Shown: positions 19,851 to 28,160 of the stretch, piece by piece
How the letters are laid out: every line of letters begins with the position of its first letter
Numbering within the stretch: the stretch's first letter is position 1
Source of the DNA: Acidimicrobiia bacterium
GTDB taxonomy: Bacteria; Actinomycetota; Acidimicrobiia; Spongiisociales; ZC4RG35
Assembly (NCBI GenBank): GCA_015488325.1
Contig: WFOA01000025.1
Coordinates: 1-57,371, forward strand
Length of the DNA stretch: 57,371 bases
Direction: 5' to 3'
The notes under the pieces: generated by a model
Databases searched by the model: none
Seen by the model: only the letters and a program-made list of their open reading frames with translations
What the model was told of the DNA's origin: nothing
Translations under genes and position numbers: made by a program

Positions 19851-20747
19851 ATGGCCTCGATTTCGACGATCCACGCGGGGACCGGAACTCCCGGTCCCCG
19901 CGTGTTCCACCTGGGCTCCACGCTCCGACGCCGCCTCGCCACGACGCTGCGATCAGCGTTCCTTCTCTTCGTCGGTTTCGTGCTGTTCGGGCCGGTCATC
20001 ATCCTCGCGGCCTTCAGTCTCAACGACTCGATCATCCTCGGCTTTCCATTCAAAGGGGTGACGCTGTCCTGGTACGTCGAAGCCGTCAACGAGCCCGACA
20101 TCTGGTCGTCGTTGCGGGCTTCCCTTCAAGTAGCGGTGATCGTCACCCCGATCTGCCTCCTGCTCGGACTGACATCCGCGATCGCCCTGACCCGCTTTCG
20201 TTTCCGGCTACGGGGCCCCGTCACCGCGTTCGTGGCACTTCCCCTCGTCATCCCCTGGCTCATCATCGGCGTCGGCAGCCTGCTGTTCTTCTCGGCAACC
20301 GGTATGAAACTCAGCCTCCTCACGGTCGGCATCAGTCACGTGGTCATCGCCTTCCCCCTCGTGACGGTGCTGCTGTCTGCTCAGTTGTACCGGCTCGATC
20401 CCCATCTCCATGAGGCAGCGCTCGACCTCGGCGCCACCGAGCCAGAAACCATCCGTCTCGTCGTCCTTCCCCTCCTTGTTCCCACCCTCGCCGCCTCGGC
20501 GATCTTCGTGTTCAGCTGGTCGTTCAACAATTTCATCGTGTCGTTCTTCACCGCTGGTTTCGAGAACACCTTCCCCATCTGGGTGTTCTCGACCCTGCGG
20601 CGTGCCCGGGACCTCCCGATGGTCAACGCCATCTCCACCCTCATCTCCGCCGTTCAAGTGACCGTCGTGATGGCAGCGTGGCAGGTCCTTCGGCGGGCGA
20701 TGGACAAACGAGGCCAGGACATCCGCGAGATCGTGGCGGGATCATGA
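19851..20747 (+). CDS. ABC transporter permease, PotC type
   Basis: A 298-residue inner-membrane protein with about six hydrophobic helices. The EAA loop that contacts the ATPase reads EAALDLGATEPETIRLVVLP. FSLNDSIILGFPFKGVTLSWYVEAVNEPDIWSSL is typical of PotC-type permeases of polyamine importers. It lies 18 bp after the binding-protein gene and overlaps the next permease by 4 bp (ATGA). Confidence 0.92.
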   Translation: MASISTIHAGTGTPGPRVFHLGSTLRRRLATTLRSAFLLFVGFVLFGPVIILAAFSLNDSIILGFPFKGVTLSWYVEAVNEPDIWSSLRASLQVAVIVTPICLLLGLTSAIALTRFRFRLRGPVTAFVALPLVIPWLIIGVGSLLFFSATGMKLSLLTVGISHVVIAFPLVTVLLSAQLYRLDPHLHEAALDLGATEPETIRLVVLPLLVPTLAASAIFVFSWSFNNFIVSFFTAGFENTFPIWVFSTLRRARDLPMVNAISTLISAVQVTVVMAAWQVLRRAMDKRGQDIREIVAGS

Positions 20748-21670
20748 ACGGCAGCGTCACTCCCCCCGGCATCGACGAAGAGCCTCTGGCACTGGAGACC
20801 ACCTACGCCGGCAAGCCCCGTCGCCAGCGACGACTCGCACCCCTCCTCTACCTGGCCGGCCCCGTCGGGGTCCTGGCGGTGTTCTTCGCCGGCCCGCTGG
20901 GCATCCTCGCCGTGTACTCCTTCCAAGAGCGCTCCCGCACCGGAGATGGCTCCTGGACCCTGCTCAACTACATGGCGGCCCTCCAGCCTCGCTACGTGGA
21001 GACAGCACTCGATACCCTGATCATCGCCGTCATCTCCATGGCTGTGCTGCTGGCCATCGCCTACCCCCTCGCCTACCTCATCGCCTTCAAGGTCGGCCGA
21101 TGGGAGGTCCCGCTCCTCCTGGCCCTGGCCCTTTCCGACGAGCTCAACCCGCTCATCCGCATCTACGCATGGCGGACCATCCTCGGCCGCAACGGTGTCG
21201 TCAACACGATCCTCCAACAACTCAACCTGATCGATGAGCCCCTCGACTGGCTTATCTTCACCAAGTTCTCCGTCGTCGTGGTGCTCACCGCATCATGGCT
21301 GCCCTATGCCGTCATCCCCCTCTACGCGGCGATGAAAACGATCGACAGGCGTGTCCTCGAGGCGGCACGGGATCTCGGTGCAGGGTGGTGGACGACGTTC
21401 CAGAAGGTGGTGTTCCCCCTCACCGCCGCCGGCTTCTTGGCGACCATCGTGATCGTGTTCATCCCGATCATCTCCGATTTCGCTGCTCCCGCCCTCGTCG
21501 GCGGGAAGAGTGGCCGCATGCTGGCGTCGGTGATCGAAGACCTGTTCCTCGGGCGCGGGCAATGGGGTATCGGGTCGGCCCTCACCTTCGTCCTGCTCGC
21601 CGCCTCTGGATTCGTTGTCTGGCTTTCCTACAAGATCACCGACATCTCCAAACTGGACACCAGTCGATGA
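20744..21670 (+). CDS. ABC transporter permease, PotB type
   Basis: A 308-residue inner-membrane protein with about six helices. The EAA-type loop reads EAARDLGAGWWTTFQKVVFP, and SDELNPLIRIYAWRTILGRNGVVNTIL is typical of PotB-type permeases. ATG 20744 overlaps the upstream stop and the 3' end overlaps the ATPase start, so the four transport genes are translationally coupled. Confidence 0.92.
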   Translation: MNGSVTPPGIDEEPLALETTYAGKPRRQRRLAPLLYLAGPVGVLAVFFAGPLGILAVYSFQERSRTGDGSWTLLNYMAALQPRYVETALDTLIIAVISMAVLLAIAYPLAYLIAFKVGRWEVPLLLALALSDELNPLIRIYAWRTILGRNGVVNTILQQLNLIDEPLDWLIFTKFSVVVVLTASWLPYAVIPLYAAMKTIDRRVLEAARDLGAGWWTTFQKVVFPLTAAGFLATIVIVFIPIISDFAAPALVGGKSGRMLASVIEDLFLGRGQWGIGSALTFVLLAASGFVVWLSYKITDISKLDTSR

Positions 21671-22767
21671 ACGACGCCCCCTACGCGCTCGAACTGAGAA
21701 AGGTCACGAAGCGATTCGGCGACATCGTCGCCGTCGACGGCATCGACCTCCAGGTTCCTCAGGGCGAGTTCTTCTCCCTCCTCGGACCGTCCGGGTGCGG
21801 GAAGACCACCACACTACGAATGATCGCGGGTTTCGAGGAGCCCACCGAAGGGACGTTGCTCTTGGCCGGCAAGGAGGGCAACGAGATCCCGCCCTTCCGA
21901 CGGAACACGAATCTCGTGTTCCAGTCGTACGCGCTGTTTCCCCACATGACGGTGTTCGAGAACGTCGCCTTCGGGCCTCGAAGAGCCCGACTCCCCGAGC
22001 CAGAGGTTCGTGAGCGGGTGATGGCCGCGCTGGAAACGGTCAGAATGGCCGGGCTTGCGGAGCGCCTTCCCCGGTCGTTGAGCGGTGGGCAACGGCAACG
22101 GGTCGCGCTCGCCAGGGCACTCGTCAACCGGCCCGCGGTGTTGCTCCTGGACGAACCTCTCGGAGCCCTCGACCTGAAGCTACGAAAGGAGATGCAGCTC
22201 GAGCTCAAACGGATCCAGCGGGAGGTCGGGATCTGCTTCGTCTACGTCACCCACGACCAGGAGGAGGCGATGACGATGTCGGATCGCCTGGCCGTGATGA
22301 ACGAGGGCCGTATCGAACAGATCGGTACGCCGGAGGAGGTGTATCACCGCCCTGCCACCCGCTTCGTGGCCGAGTTCATCGGCGAGGCGAACATTCTCGA
22401 AGCCACCGTGGATCGGGTCGAGGACGGATCTCCGGTCCAGGTGTCGATCGAGGACGGGACCACGACGACGGTCGCTTCATGCAACGAGGCCGATTGCGAG
22501 GTGGGCAGCCGCGTGCTCGTGGTGCTCCGCCCCGAGCATCTTCAACTCCATCGCAGCCGACCCGAAGACCTACCGGCGACCGAAGGGAGGGTTGCCGAGG
22601 TGATCTTCCAGGGTTCGGTGATCAGGTTCGTAGTCGAACGGCTCGCCGGTGGGACGCTCACCGTGCTCGACACCACCGCCACTCCCCACCGGGCGGCGCC
22701 TGGTGACGGCGTGTGGGTGAGCTGGCTCCCCGAGTGGGCACATGTCGTGTCGAGTTCCGATCTATGA
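21667..22767 (+). CDS. ABC transporter ATP-binding protein, PotA type
   Basis: A 366-residue ATPase. Walker A is GPSGCGKTT (40-48), the signature is LSGGQRQR, and Walker B is LLLDEPLGALD. The C-terminal TOBE_2 region (about 280-360) is typical of PotA/CysA-like importers. It energises uptake through the two permeases. The start overlaps the permease stop (ATGA). The stop at 22765-22767 touches the palindrome that controls the following oxidase gene. Confidence 0.94.
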   Translation: MNDAPYALELRKVTKRFGDIVAVDGIDLQVPQGEFFSLLGPSGCGKTTTLRMIAGFEEPTEGTLLLAGKEGNEIPPFRRNTNLVFQSYALFPHMTVFENVAFGPRRARLPEPEVRERVMAALETVRMAGLAERLPRSLSGGQRQRVALARALVNRPAVLLLDEPLGALDLKLRKEMQLELKRIQREVGICFVYVTHDQEEAMTMSDRLAVMNEGRIEQIGTPEEVYHRPATRFVAEFIGEANILEATVDRVEDGSPVQVSIEDGTTTTVASCNEADCEVGSRVLVVLRPEHLQLHRSRPEDLPATEGRVAEVIFQGSVIRFVVERLAGGTLTVLDTTATPHRAAPGDGVWVSWLPEWAHVVSSSDL

Positions 22768-22804
22768 TATGACGCCGTTGTATGACGGTGTTATATTAAC
22801 TCTA
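22767..22804 (+). promoter_or_regulatory. Promoter with overlapping palindromic operator, oxidase operon
   Basis: ATGACG (22769-22774), a 17-bp spacer and TATATT (22792-22797) place the transcription start at the ATG of 22804, so the mRNA is leaderless. An imperfect inverted repeat, ATATGACGCCGT (22767-22778) against ACGGTGTTATAT (22785-22796), matches at 10 of 12 positions and covers the -35, spacer and most of the -10. A repressor bound there would block RNA polymerase. The TetR gene at 25882 is a candidate regulator. Confidence 0.65.
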
Positions 22805-24171
22805 TGACCGCTTGCTCCACGCCCCTCTGGTGGGATGCCGTCACCGGCTACACCCCCCGTACACGGCTCGAAGGAGACGTCGACGCCGACGTGGCTATCG
22901 TCGGGGCGGGCTACACGGGTCTGTGGACGGCCCACTACCTCCTCGAAGAGGATCCGGCACTCCGCATCGTCGTGGTGGAGCGCGACCACGTGGGATACGG
23001 AGCGTCGGGCCGCAACGGAGGATGGTGCTACGACGGCTTCGCCGCCTCCCTCGAGCGCATCGAACGGGAGTCGGATCTGCAAACCGCCCGGCGCTTCGCA
23101 GCCGCCCTGCGCGCCTCGGTGGATGAGGTCGGTCGGGTGGCAGACCAGCTCGGCCTCGACATCCACTACCGCAAGGGCGGGAGCATCGAATTCCTCCGTA
23201 ACAGGGGCCAGCTCGCGCGCGCCGAAGCCGACGTCGCCGCCGCCCGGCGCTACGGATGGACCGACGATGAGCTCCGGGTGGTGGGCCCCGACGAGGCGCT
23301 GGACATCGCCCGGGCATCCGGCGTGCTGGGTGGGCTCGTGTCCGCCCACGCTGCTGCCATCCAGCCGGCGCTGCTGGTCCACGGACTGGCGGACGTGTTG
23401 GAGCGCAGGGGGGTCCGGATCTTCGAGAACACCCCGGCGACAAGTCTCCAGCGGGAACGGGTCGACACGCCGACAGGGACGGTACGGGCCCCGATGATCG
23501 TCCAGGCGACCGAAGGCTACACAGCCCGGATGCCCGGGCTCAAGAGACGTCTCGTACCCCTCTACTCACTCATGATCGCCACCGAACCCCTCTCGGACGC
23601 CCTGTGGAGCGACATCGGCCTCGCCGACCATCAGCTCTTCTCCGACTATCGGCACCTCGTCATCTACGGCCAGCGCACCATGGACGGACGGATCGCCTTC
23701 GGAGGCCGAGGAGCTCCCTATGACTACGGCTCCCGGATACGAGACGGCAACTCCTTCCAGGCATCCGATTTCGAATACGTGCGCCTCGCATTGGTCGACC
23801 TGTTCCCTCAGCTCGAAGGGGTCACCATCACACACCGTTGGAGCGGCGTGCTGGGTGTGAGCCGCGACTGGTACCCGAGGGTCGTCATCGACCGCCGGGC
23901 CGGTATCGCCTGGGCGGGCGGATACGTCGGCTCGGGAGTCGCCGTATCCAACCTGGCCGGACGGACCCTGGCTCAGCTCGTGGTCGGACACGATGGCGAA
24001 CTCACCTGCTTCCCCTGGGTCAACCGATCCATGCGGGAATGGGAACCGGAGCCGTTCAGATGGCTCGGCATCAACGGGGCTCTCGCCGTGATGAAGAGCG
24101 CGGACCGGGTCGAGGCGAGGACAGGGAAGCCAGCCCATCGGGCTGAACTCCTGTGGCGGCTCGTTGGATGA
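22804..24171 (+). CDS. FAD-dependent amine oxidoreductase (DAO family, PuuB-like)
   Basis: A 455-residue flavoprotein. The N-terminal Rossmann motif DVAIVGAGYTGLWTAHYL (about 29-46) is followed by GYGASGRNGGWCYDGF, the typical segment of gamma-glutamylputrescine-oxidase-like enzymes, and a C-terminal WAGGYVGSGVAVSNLAGRTLAQLV. It would oxidise an amine carbon-nitrogen bond in the cytoplasm, giving an aldehyde or imine. No aldehyde dehydrogenase is in the cassette. ATG 22804 is leaderless. The next gene overlaps by 4 bp. The exact amine is unknown. Confidence 0.88.
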   Translation: MTACSTPLWWDAVTGYTPRTRLEGDVDADVAIVGAGYTGLWTAHYLLEEDPALRIVVVERDHVGYGASGRNGGWCYDGFAASLERIERESDLQTARRFAAALRASVDEVGRVADQLGLDIHYRKGGSIEFLRNRGQLARAEADVAAARRYGWTDDELRVVGPDEALDIARASGVLGGLVSAHAAAIQPALLVHGLADVLERRGVRIFENTPATSLQRERVDTPTGTVRAPMIVQATEGYTARMPGLKRRLVPLYSLMIATEPLSDALWSDIGLADHQLFSDYRHLVIYGQRTMDGRIAFGGRGAPYDYGSRIRDGNSFQASDFEYVRLALVDLFPQLEGVTITHRWSGVLGVSRDWYPRVVIDRRAGIAWAGGYVGSGVAVSNLAGRTLAQLVVGHDGELTCFPWVNRSMREWEPEPFRWLGINGALAVMKSADRVEARTGKPAHRAELLWRLVG

Positions 24172-24566
24172 ACACCGAGGAGATGGATCAGACGGATATG
24201 CAATCCCCCACCCCCACCTTCGCAACGATCGAAACCCTCTCGCGCCAACTCCGATCCCTCGGGATTCGCGAGGGCTCAGATCGGGGATCGCCGCACACCA
24301 GCTACGCGCCGGTCCTCGAAACCAGCGACCTCGAAGTCGGGTTGTGGACCTCCACCGAGGGTGGGTGGCCGATCACGAACCGCGAAGACACCGAGATCGT
24401 GTACATCCTCTCCGGGCGCGCCCGGATCACCACCGAGGGTGCAGGCTCGCGAGACGTCGGGCCAGGAGACCTGTTCGTACTCCCCGCGGGATGGACGGGT
24501 CGATGGGACATCCTCGAACCAGTCGAGAAGCTGTACGTGACGATCCCTCGAGGACAGGAGAACTGA
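24168..24566 (+). CDS. Cupin_3-type protein
   Basis: A 132-residue protein with one cupin barrel (about 50-130): VGLWTSTEGGWPITN, EIVYILSGRARITTEGAGS, VGPGDLFVLPAGWTGRWDILEPVEKLYVTI. The Trp-rich ends match the Cupin_3/DUF861 group, found in ureidoglycine aminohydrolase and EutQ-like proteins. The usual metal-binding histidines are not evident in the first motif, so it may be non-catalytic. ATG 24168 overlaps the oxidase stop (ATGA). Its function is unknown, but it is coupled to the amine oxidase and second aminotransferase. Confidence 0.82.
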   Translation: MNTEEMDQTDMQSPTPTFATIETLSRQLRSLGIREGSDRGSPHTSYAPVLETSDLEVGLWTSTEGGWPITNREDTEIVYILSGRARITTEGAGSRDVGPGDLFVLPAGWTGRWDILEPVEKLYVTIPRGQEN

Positions 24567-24567
24567 C

Positions 24568-25881
24568 ATGGGTCTGCAAGGACCGAAAACTGCTGAATGG
24601 TTCGAGCGGGCGAAACACGCCCTCGTCAACGGCGTGTCCAGCGGATGGCGCCACTGGGGAGACGACGACACCCTCGTCCTGGCCCGGGGAGACGGCGCCT
24701 ACGTCTACGACTCGGACGGTAAGCAGTACATCGACTACCACAACGGGTTCGGGCCGGTGATCCTCGGGCACGGACACCCGGCAGTCGTCGAAGCCGTGAC
24801 GAAGGCGGTCGCCGCCGGCACCACCTTCGCCTTCACCCAGGAACGGGAAGTGAGCGCGGCTGAGACCGTGAAGGCGGCAGTGCCGTGGATCGAACAGCTC
24901 CGCTTCACCAACACCGGGACCGAGGCGACCATGCACGCGTTGAGACTGGCCCGGGGATACACCGGCCGTGACATCATCGTCAAGTTCGAAGGCAACTACC
25001 ACGGCGCCCACGACTACGTCCTCTACTCCACACCGAGCTCACCGGTGGAAGCCCTCGGGTCACGGTTCCGACCCGTTCCCGCCCCCACCACGTCGGGAAT
25101 CCCAGACGGAGTCGTGACGGTGGTCCGCACCCTCCCTTACAACGACCTCGAGGCTGCCGAGCGTCTGTTCGCCGACGAGGGTCGACGAATCGCCGGGGTG
25201 ATCGTGGAGCCGATGTTGGGCAACGTCATGGGCATCCAACCCCGGGAAGGCTTCCTGGAGGGACTGCGCCGACTGTGCGACACCTACGGTTCGATCCTCA
25301 TCTTCGACGAGGTCAAGACCGGGTTCCGGATCGCGGTGGGTGGTGCCGCCGAGGCCTACGGTGTCATCCCCGACGTCGCTTGCTTCGCCAAGGCGCTCGG
25401 CAACGGGGTCCCCGTGGCAGCCATCGGCGGCCGGGGACCCGTCCTCGACGGCTGGCGGGACGGCGGCATCGCCCAGATGGGCACCTACTGCGGTAACGGC
25501 GTCGCCGTCGCCGCCGCCGAGGCCACGGTCGGGGAGCTGCTCACCGGCAAACCGCTCGCTCGTCTCGAACGGGTCGGTCGCGCCCTCATGGAAGGGACAG
25601 CGAAGATCCTCGCCGACCGCGGTGTGGACGCCTTCGTCCTGGGGAAGCCGGGAATGTTCGGCTTCTATTTCGGCGAGTCGGCTCCCCACGACTACCGGGG
25701 GACGGCCGACCACGACGCGGACCTCTACGAGAAGCTCACCATGGCGATGATCCGCCGGGGGGTGCTCCCCCATCCCGACGCCCTTGAACCGTGGTTCCCG
25801 AACGCGGCGCTGTCCGACGAGGACGTGGCGACGACCCTCATGGTGTTCGAAGAGTCCCTCGACGAAGCCCTCGGTCGGTAG
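24568..25881 (+). CDS. Glutamate-1-semialdehyde 2,1-aminomutase-like class III aminotransferase
   Basis: A 437-residue PLP enzyme close to the HemL group: GDDDTLVLARGDGAYVYDSDGKQYIDYHNGFGPVILGH, FTNTGTEATMHALRLARGYTGR, FDEVKTGFR, and the PLP lysine in CFAKALGNGVPVAAIGG. Because it sits in an amine-uptake operon without haem genes, a catabolic aminotransferase acting on an imported amine is more likely than haem synthesis. The start lies 1 bp after the cupin stop, with AGGAG upstream. The TetR gene follows with no gap. Confidence 0.88.
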   Translation: MGLQGPKTAEWFERAKHALVNGVSSGWRHWGDDDTLVLARGDGAYVYDSDGKQYIDYHNGFGPVILGHGHPAVVEAVTKAVAAGTTFAFTQEREVSAAETVKAAVPWIEQLRFTNTGTEATMHALRLARGYTGRDIIVKFEGNYHGAHDYVLYSTPSSPVEALGSRFRPVPAPTTSGIPDGVVTVVRTLPYNDLEAAERLFADEGRRIAGVIVEPMLGNVMGIQPREGFLEGLRRLCDTYGSILIFDEVKTGFRIAVGGAAEAYGVIPDVACFAKALGNGVPVAAIGGRGPVLDGWRDGGIAQMGTYCGNGVAVAAAEATVGELLTGKPLARLERVGRALMEGTAKILADRGVDAFVLGKPGMFGFYFGESAPHDYRGTADHDADLYEKLTMAMIRRGVLPHPDALEPWFPNAALSDEDVATTLMVFEESLDEALGR

Positions 25882-26457
25882 ATGCCGATTCGGATCGACG
25901 TCGAGCGGCGGCGACAGGAGATCGCCGAGGCGACCTTCGCCGTTGCCGCCCGGGAAGGAATCCAGGCGGTGACCCTCCGCTCGGTCGCCGCGGAGCTGGG
26001 GGCGTCGACCACCGCCATCACCAACTACCTGCCGACCCGGGCCGAGCTGCTGGTCAACGCCGTCGACCAGATGGGTCGTGAATGGCTGGAGGAGCTGGAA
26101 GAGATCAGGGCGGGGACCCGTGGCCCCGACGCTCTGCGCCGGTTGATGACCGCGGCCGTCACCTGGGATGCCGACGAGTATCTCCGGTGCGCGTTCTGGG
26201 TGACGTTGCTCGCCGAGAAGGGCCGCGACGAGCGCATCGACGCGCAGTTGACCGAAACGTCGAACCAGGTGAGGGCGGTCATCGAGGAGGTCGTGGCCGA
26301 ATGCGGCCATCCCCGACCCGGAACCGCCGCCGACATGCTGTTTTTGGTTGCCCAGGGTGTGTTCGTGTCGATCGTCGAGGCTCCCACAGAGTGGACCCCC
26401 GACCGGGTCGTGGCAGCCGCTGGCCTGGCGGTGGACGCCGTCCTCGGGCCAACCTGA
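25882..26457 (+). CDS. TetR-family transcriptional regulator
   Basis: A 191-residue regulator. The N-terminal helix-turn-helix (about 8-55: RRQEIAEATFAVAAREGIQAVTLRSVAAELGASTTAITNYLPTRAELL) precedes a helical C-terminal ligand domain (70-190). The ATG immediately follows the aminotransferase TAG, so it is co-transcribed with the oxidase genes. It may bind the 30-bp palindrome at 22767-22796 and so control its own operon; this is inference. Confidence 0.93.
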   Translation: MPIRIDVERRRQEIAEATFAVAAREGIQAVTLRSVAAELGASTTAITNYLPTRAELLVNAVDQMGREWLEELEEIRAGTRGPDALRRLMTAAVTWDADEYLRCAFWVTLLAEKGRDERIDAQLTETSNQVRAVIEEVVAECGHPRPGTAADMLFLVAQGVFVSIVEAPTEWTPDRVVAAAGLAVDAVLGPT

Positions 26458-26532
26458 CCCCACCAGGTGCAGGAGCACGGGGAGACCGCGAGATCGTGCG
26501 CACGACCGGGCCAAGCGGTACACGCCGTGTGC

Positions 26533-26591
26533 ACAACGCGCGTATCTCCCCGGACAACAACGCGCAAAAGTGCCCGGTCCGTACAACGCGC
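26533..26591 (+). repeat. Three direct copies of ACAACGCGC
   Basis: Copies lie at 26533-26541, 26557-26565 and 26583-26591, with starts 24 and 26 bp apart. They are in the 164-bp gap between the convergent tetR and hyuB genes, at the right edge of the amine cassette. No gene is seen in the gap. Confidence 0.75.
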
Positions 26592-26621
26592 AACCCGCCA
26601 ACTCATGCACCCGGAAGGGGG

Positions 26622-28160
26622 TCAGTCCGGACGGCCCCAACCGCCGCCGCCGGGGGTGCGCACCAAAAGCCGATCCCCGGGACGCACCTCCAGGGTCACC
26701 TTGCCGGGCAGGCGCTCCGGCGGGCGGCCGGGCCGGATCAGCCAATCCTCGCCGCAGGCGCCCGGCTCACCTCCGTGGAGACCCCACGGGGCGTGGCGGC
26801 GACGCTCCCCGAGCAGCGACACCACCGCCGGCTCCCCGAATTCGATCTCACGCTCGATCCCGTCGCCGCCCCGGAACCTCCCCGCGCCGCCCGAACCACG
26901 GCGGATCGTGTAACGGGTCACCCGGAACGGATAGTGGACCTCCAGGGACTCGATCGGTGTGTTCTTCGTGTTGGTCATCCCCGTGTGGATGCCGGACTGC
27001 CCCGGTTTCGTCGGCCGCCCTCCCTGACCGCCGCCGACGGTCTCGTAGTAGGCGAACCGGTCGTTGCCGACCAGCACGTTGTTCATCGTCCCCTGCGACG
27101 CCGCCGGGACCCGGTCCGGAGCCGCCTGGGCGAGGGCCCCCAACAGGACGTCGGCGATCCGCTGACTCGTCTCCACGTTCCCGGCGGCGACGGCCGCCGG
27201 AGGGCGGGCGTTCACGATGGTCCCTTCGGGAGCGATCAGGCGCACCCGTCGGTAGCACCCGCCGTTGGTGGGGATCGTCGGATCGGTGGCGACCCGGACC
27301 GCGTAGTAGAGACACGACCGGGTCACCGCTTCGACGGCGTTGAAGTTCGCCGGGATCTGGGGGTCGCTGCCGGTGAAGTCGGCGGTGAGGGTGTCACCGT
27401 CGATCGTCACCGCCACCCGGATGCGTACGTCCCGATCCCCCCACTCCATGACGTCCTCGAACCCGAACGTCCCATCGACCAGTTCGGCGAGGGCCGCCGC
27501 CATCCGCCGCTCGCCGTACGAAAGCAGCGCCGACGCGAGCCGATGGAACCCCTCCACGCCCTCCCGTCGAGCCATCTCGGCGAGGCGTCGAGCGCCCACC
27601 TCGTTCGCTCCGAGCTGCGCCGAGAGGTCCCCGAGACGTTCCGCCGGTGTCCGGGTCGCCTCCAGGAACGGCTCGAGGAACTCGGGCAGCCAGGCGCCGT
27701 CACGCACCGCCGGCATGGGGGACACCCGGATCCCCTCCTGGTCGACGGTCGTCGCGTGCACCGGCATCGAACCGGGTGCCTCACCCCCGACGTCGGCATG
27801 GTGGGCCCGGTTGGCCGCCCAGCCGACGAGCTGTGACCCCAAGAACACCGGGCGGACCAACGTCAGGTCGTTCAGGTGGGTGCCGCCGGCATAGGGGTCG
27901 TTCACGGCGTACTGGACGCCCGGCTCGGCCCCGAACCGTTCCAGCACCGCCGCCACCGAAGCCGGCATCGACCCCAGGTGGACGGGGATGTGCTCGGCCT
28001 GGGCGAGCATCTCACCGTCGGCCACGAACACCGCCGCCGAGCAGTCCATTCGCTCCTTGATGTTGGGCGAATAGGCGGTCCGACGCAGGACCGCACCCAT
28101 CTCGTCGGCGATCCCGGCCAGGCGGTTCCGAGCCACCTCCAAGGCGATCGGGTCGATCAC
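26622..28160 (-). CDS. hyuB: Hydantoinase B/oxoprolinase family protein
   Basis: A 512-residue HyuB-type subunit: LVIDPIALEVARNRLAGIADEMGAVLRRTAYSPNIKERMDCSAAVF, then NDPYAGGTHLNDL and HHADVGG, and a C-terminal glycine-rich RTPGGGGWG. With HyuA it forms ATP-dependent hydantoinases, 5-oxoprolinases or acetone/acetophenone-type carboxylases. GTG 28160 overlaps the hyuA stop (GTGA) and follows GGAGGTG. Substrate is not defined by the sequence. Confidence 0.92.
   Translation of the reverse strand: MIDPIALEVARNRLAGIADEMGAVLRRTAYSPNIKERMDCSAAVFVADGEMLAQAEHIPVHLGSMPASVAAVLERFGAEPGVQYAVNDPYAGGTHLNDLTLVRPVFLGSQLVGWAANRAHHADVGGEAPGSMPVHATTVDQEGIRVSPMPAVRDGAWLPEFLEPFLEATRTPAERLGDLSAQLGANEVGARRLAEMARREGVEGFHRLASALLSYGERRMAAALAELVDGTFGFEDVMEWGDRDVRIRVAVTIDGDTLTADFTGSDPQIPANFNAVEAVTRSCLYYAVRVATDPTIPTNGGCYRRVRLIAPEGTIVNARPPAAVAAGNVETSQRIADVLLGALAQAAPDRVPAASQGTMNNVLVGNDRFAYYETVGGGQGGRPTKPGQSGIHTGMTNTKNTPIESLEVHYPFRVTRYTIRRGSGGAGRFRGGDGIEREIEFGEPAVVSLLGERRRHAPWGLHGGEPGACGEDWLIRPGRPPERLPGKVTLEVRPGDRLLVRTPGGGGWGRPD

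Noticed and set aside
24568-25881. hemL for haem synthesis
   Set aside because: Strong similarity to the aminomutase family, but the operon has amine transport and oxidation genes and no haem genes, so the symbol is not assigned.
16656-26591. Integrative mobile element
   Set aside because: No integrase, transposase, tRNA junction or matching end repeats are seen around the cassette; only its gene content looks accessory.
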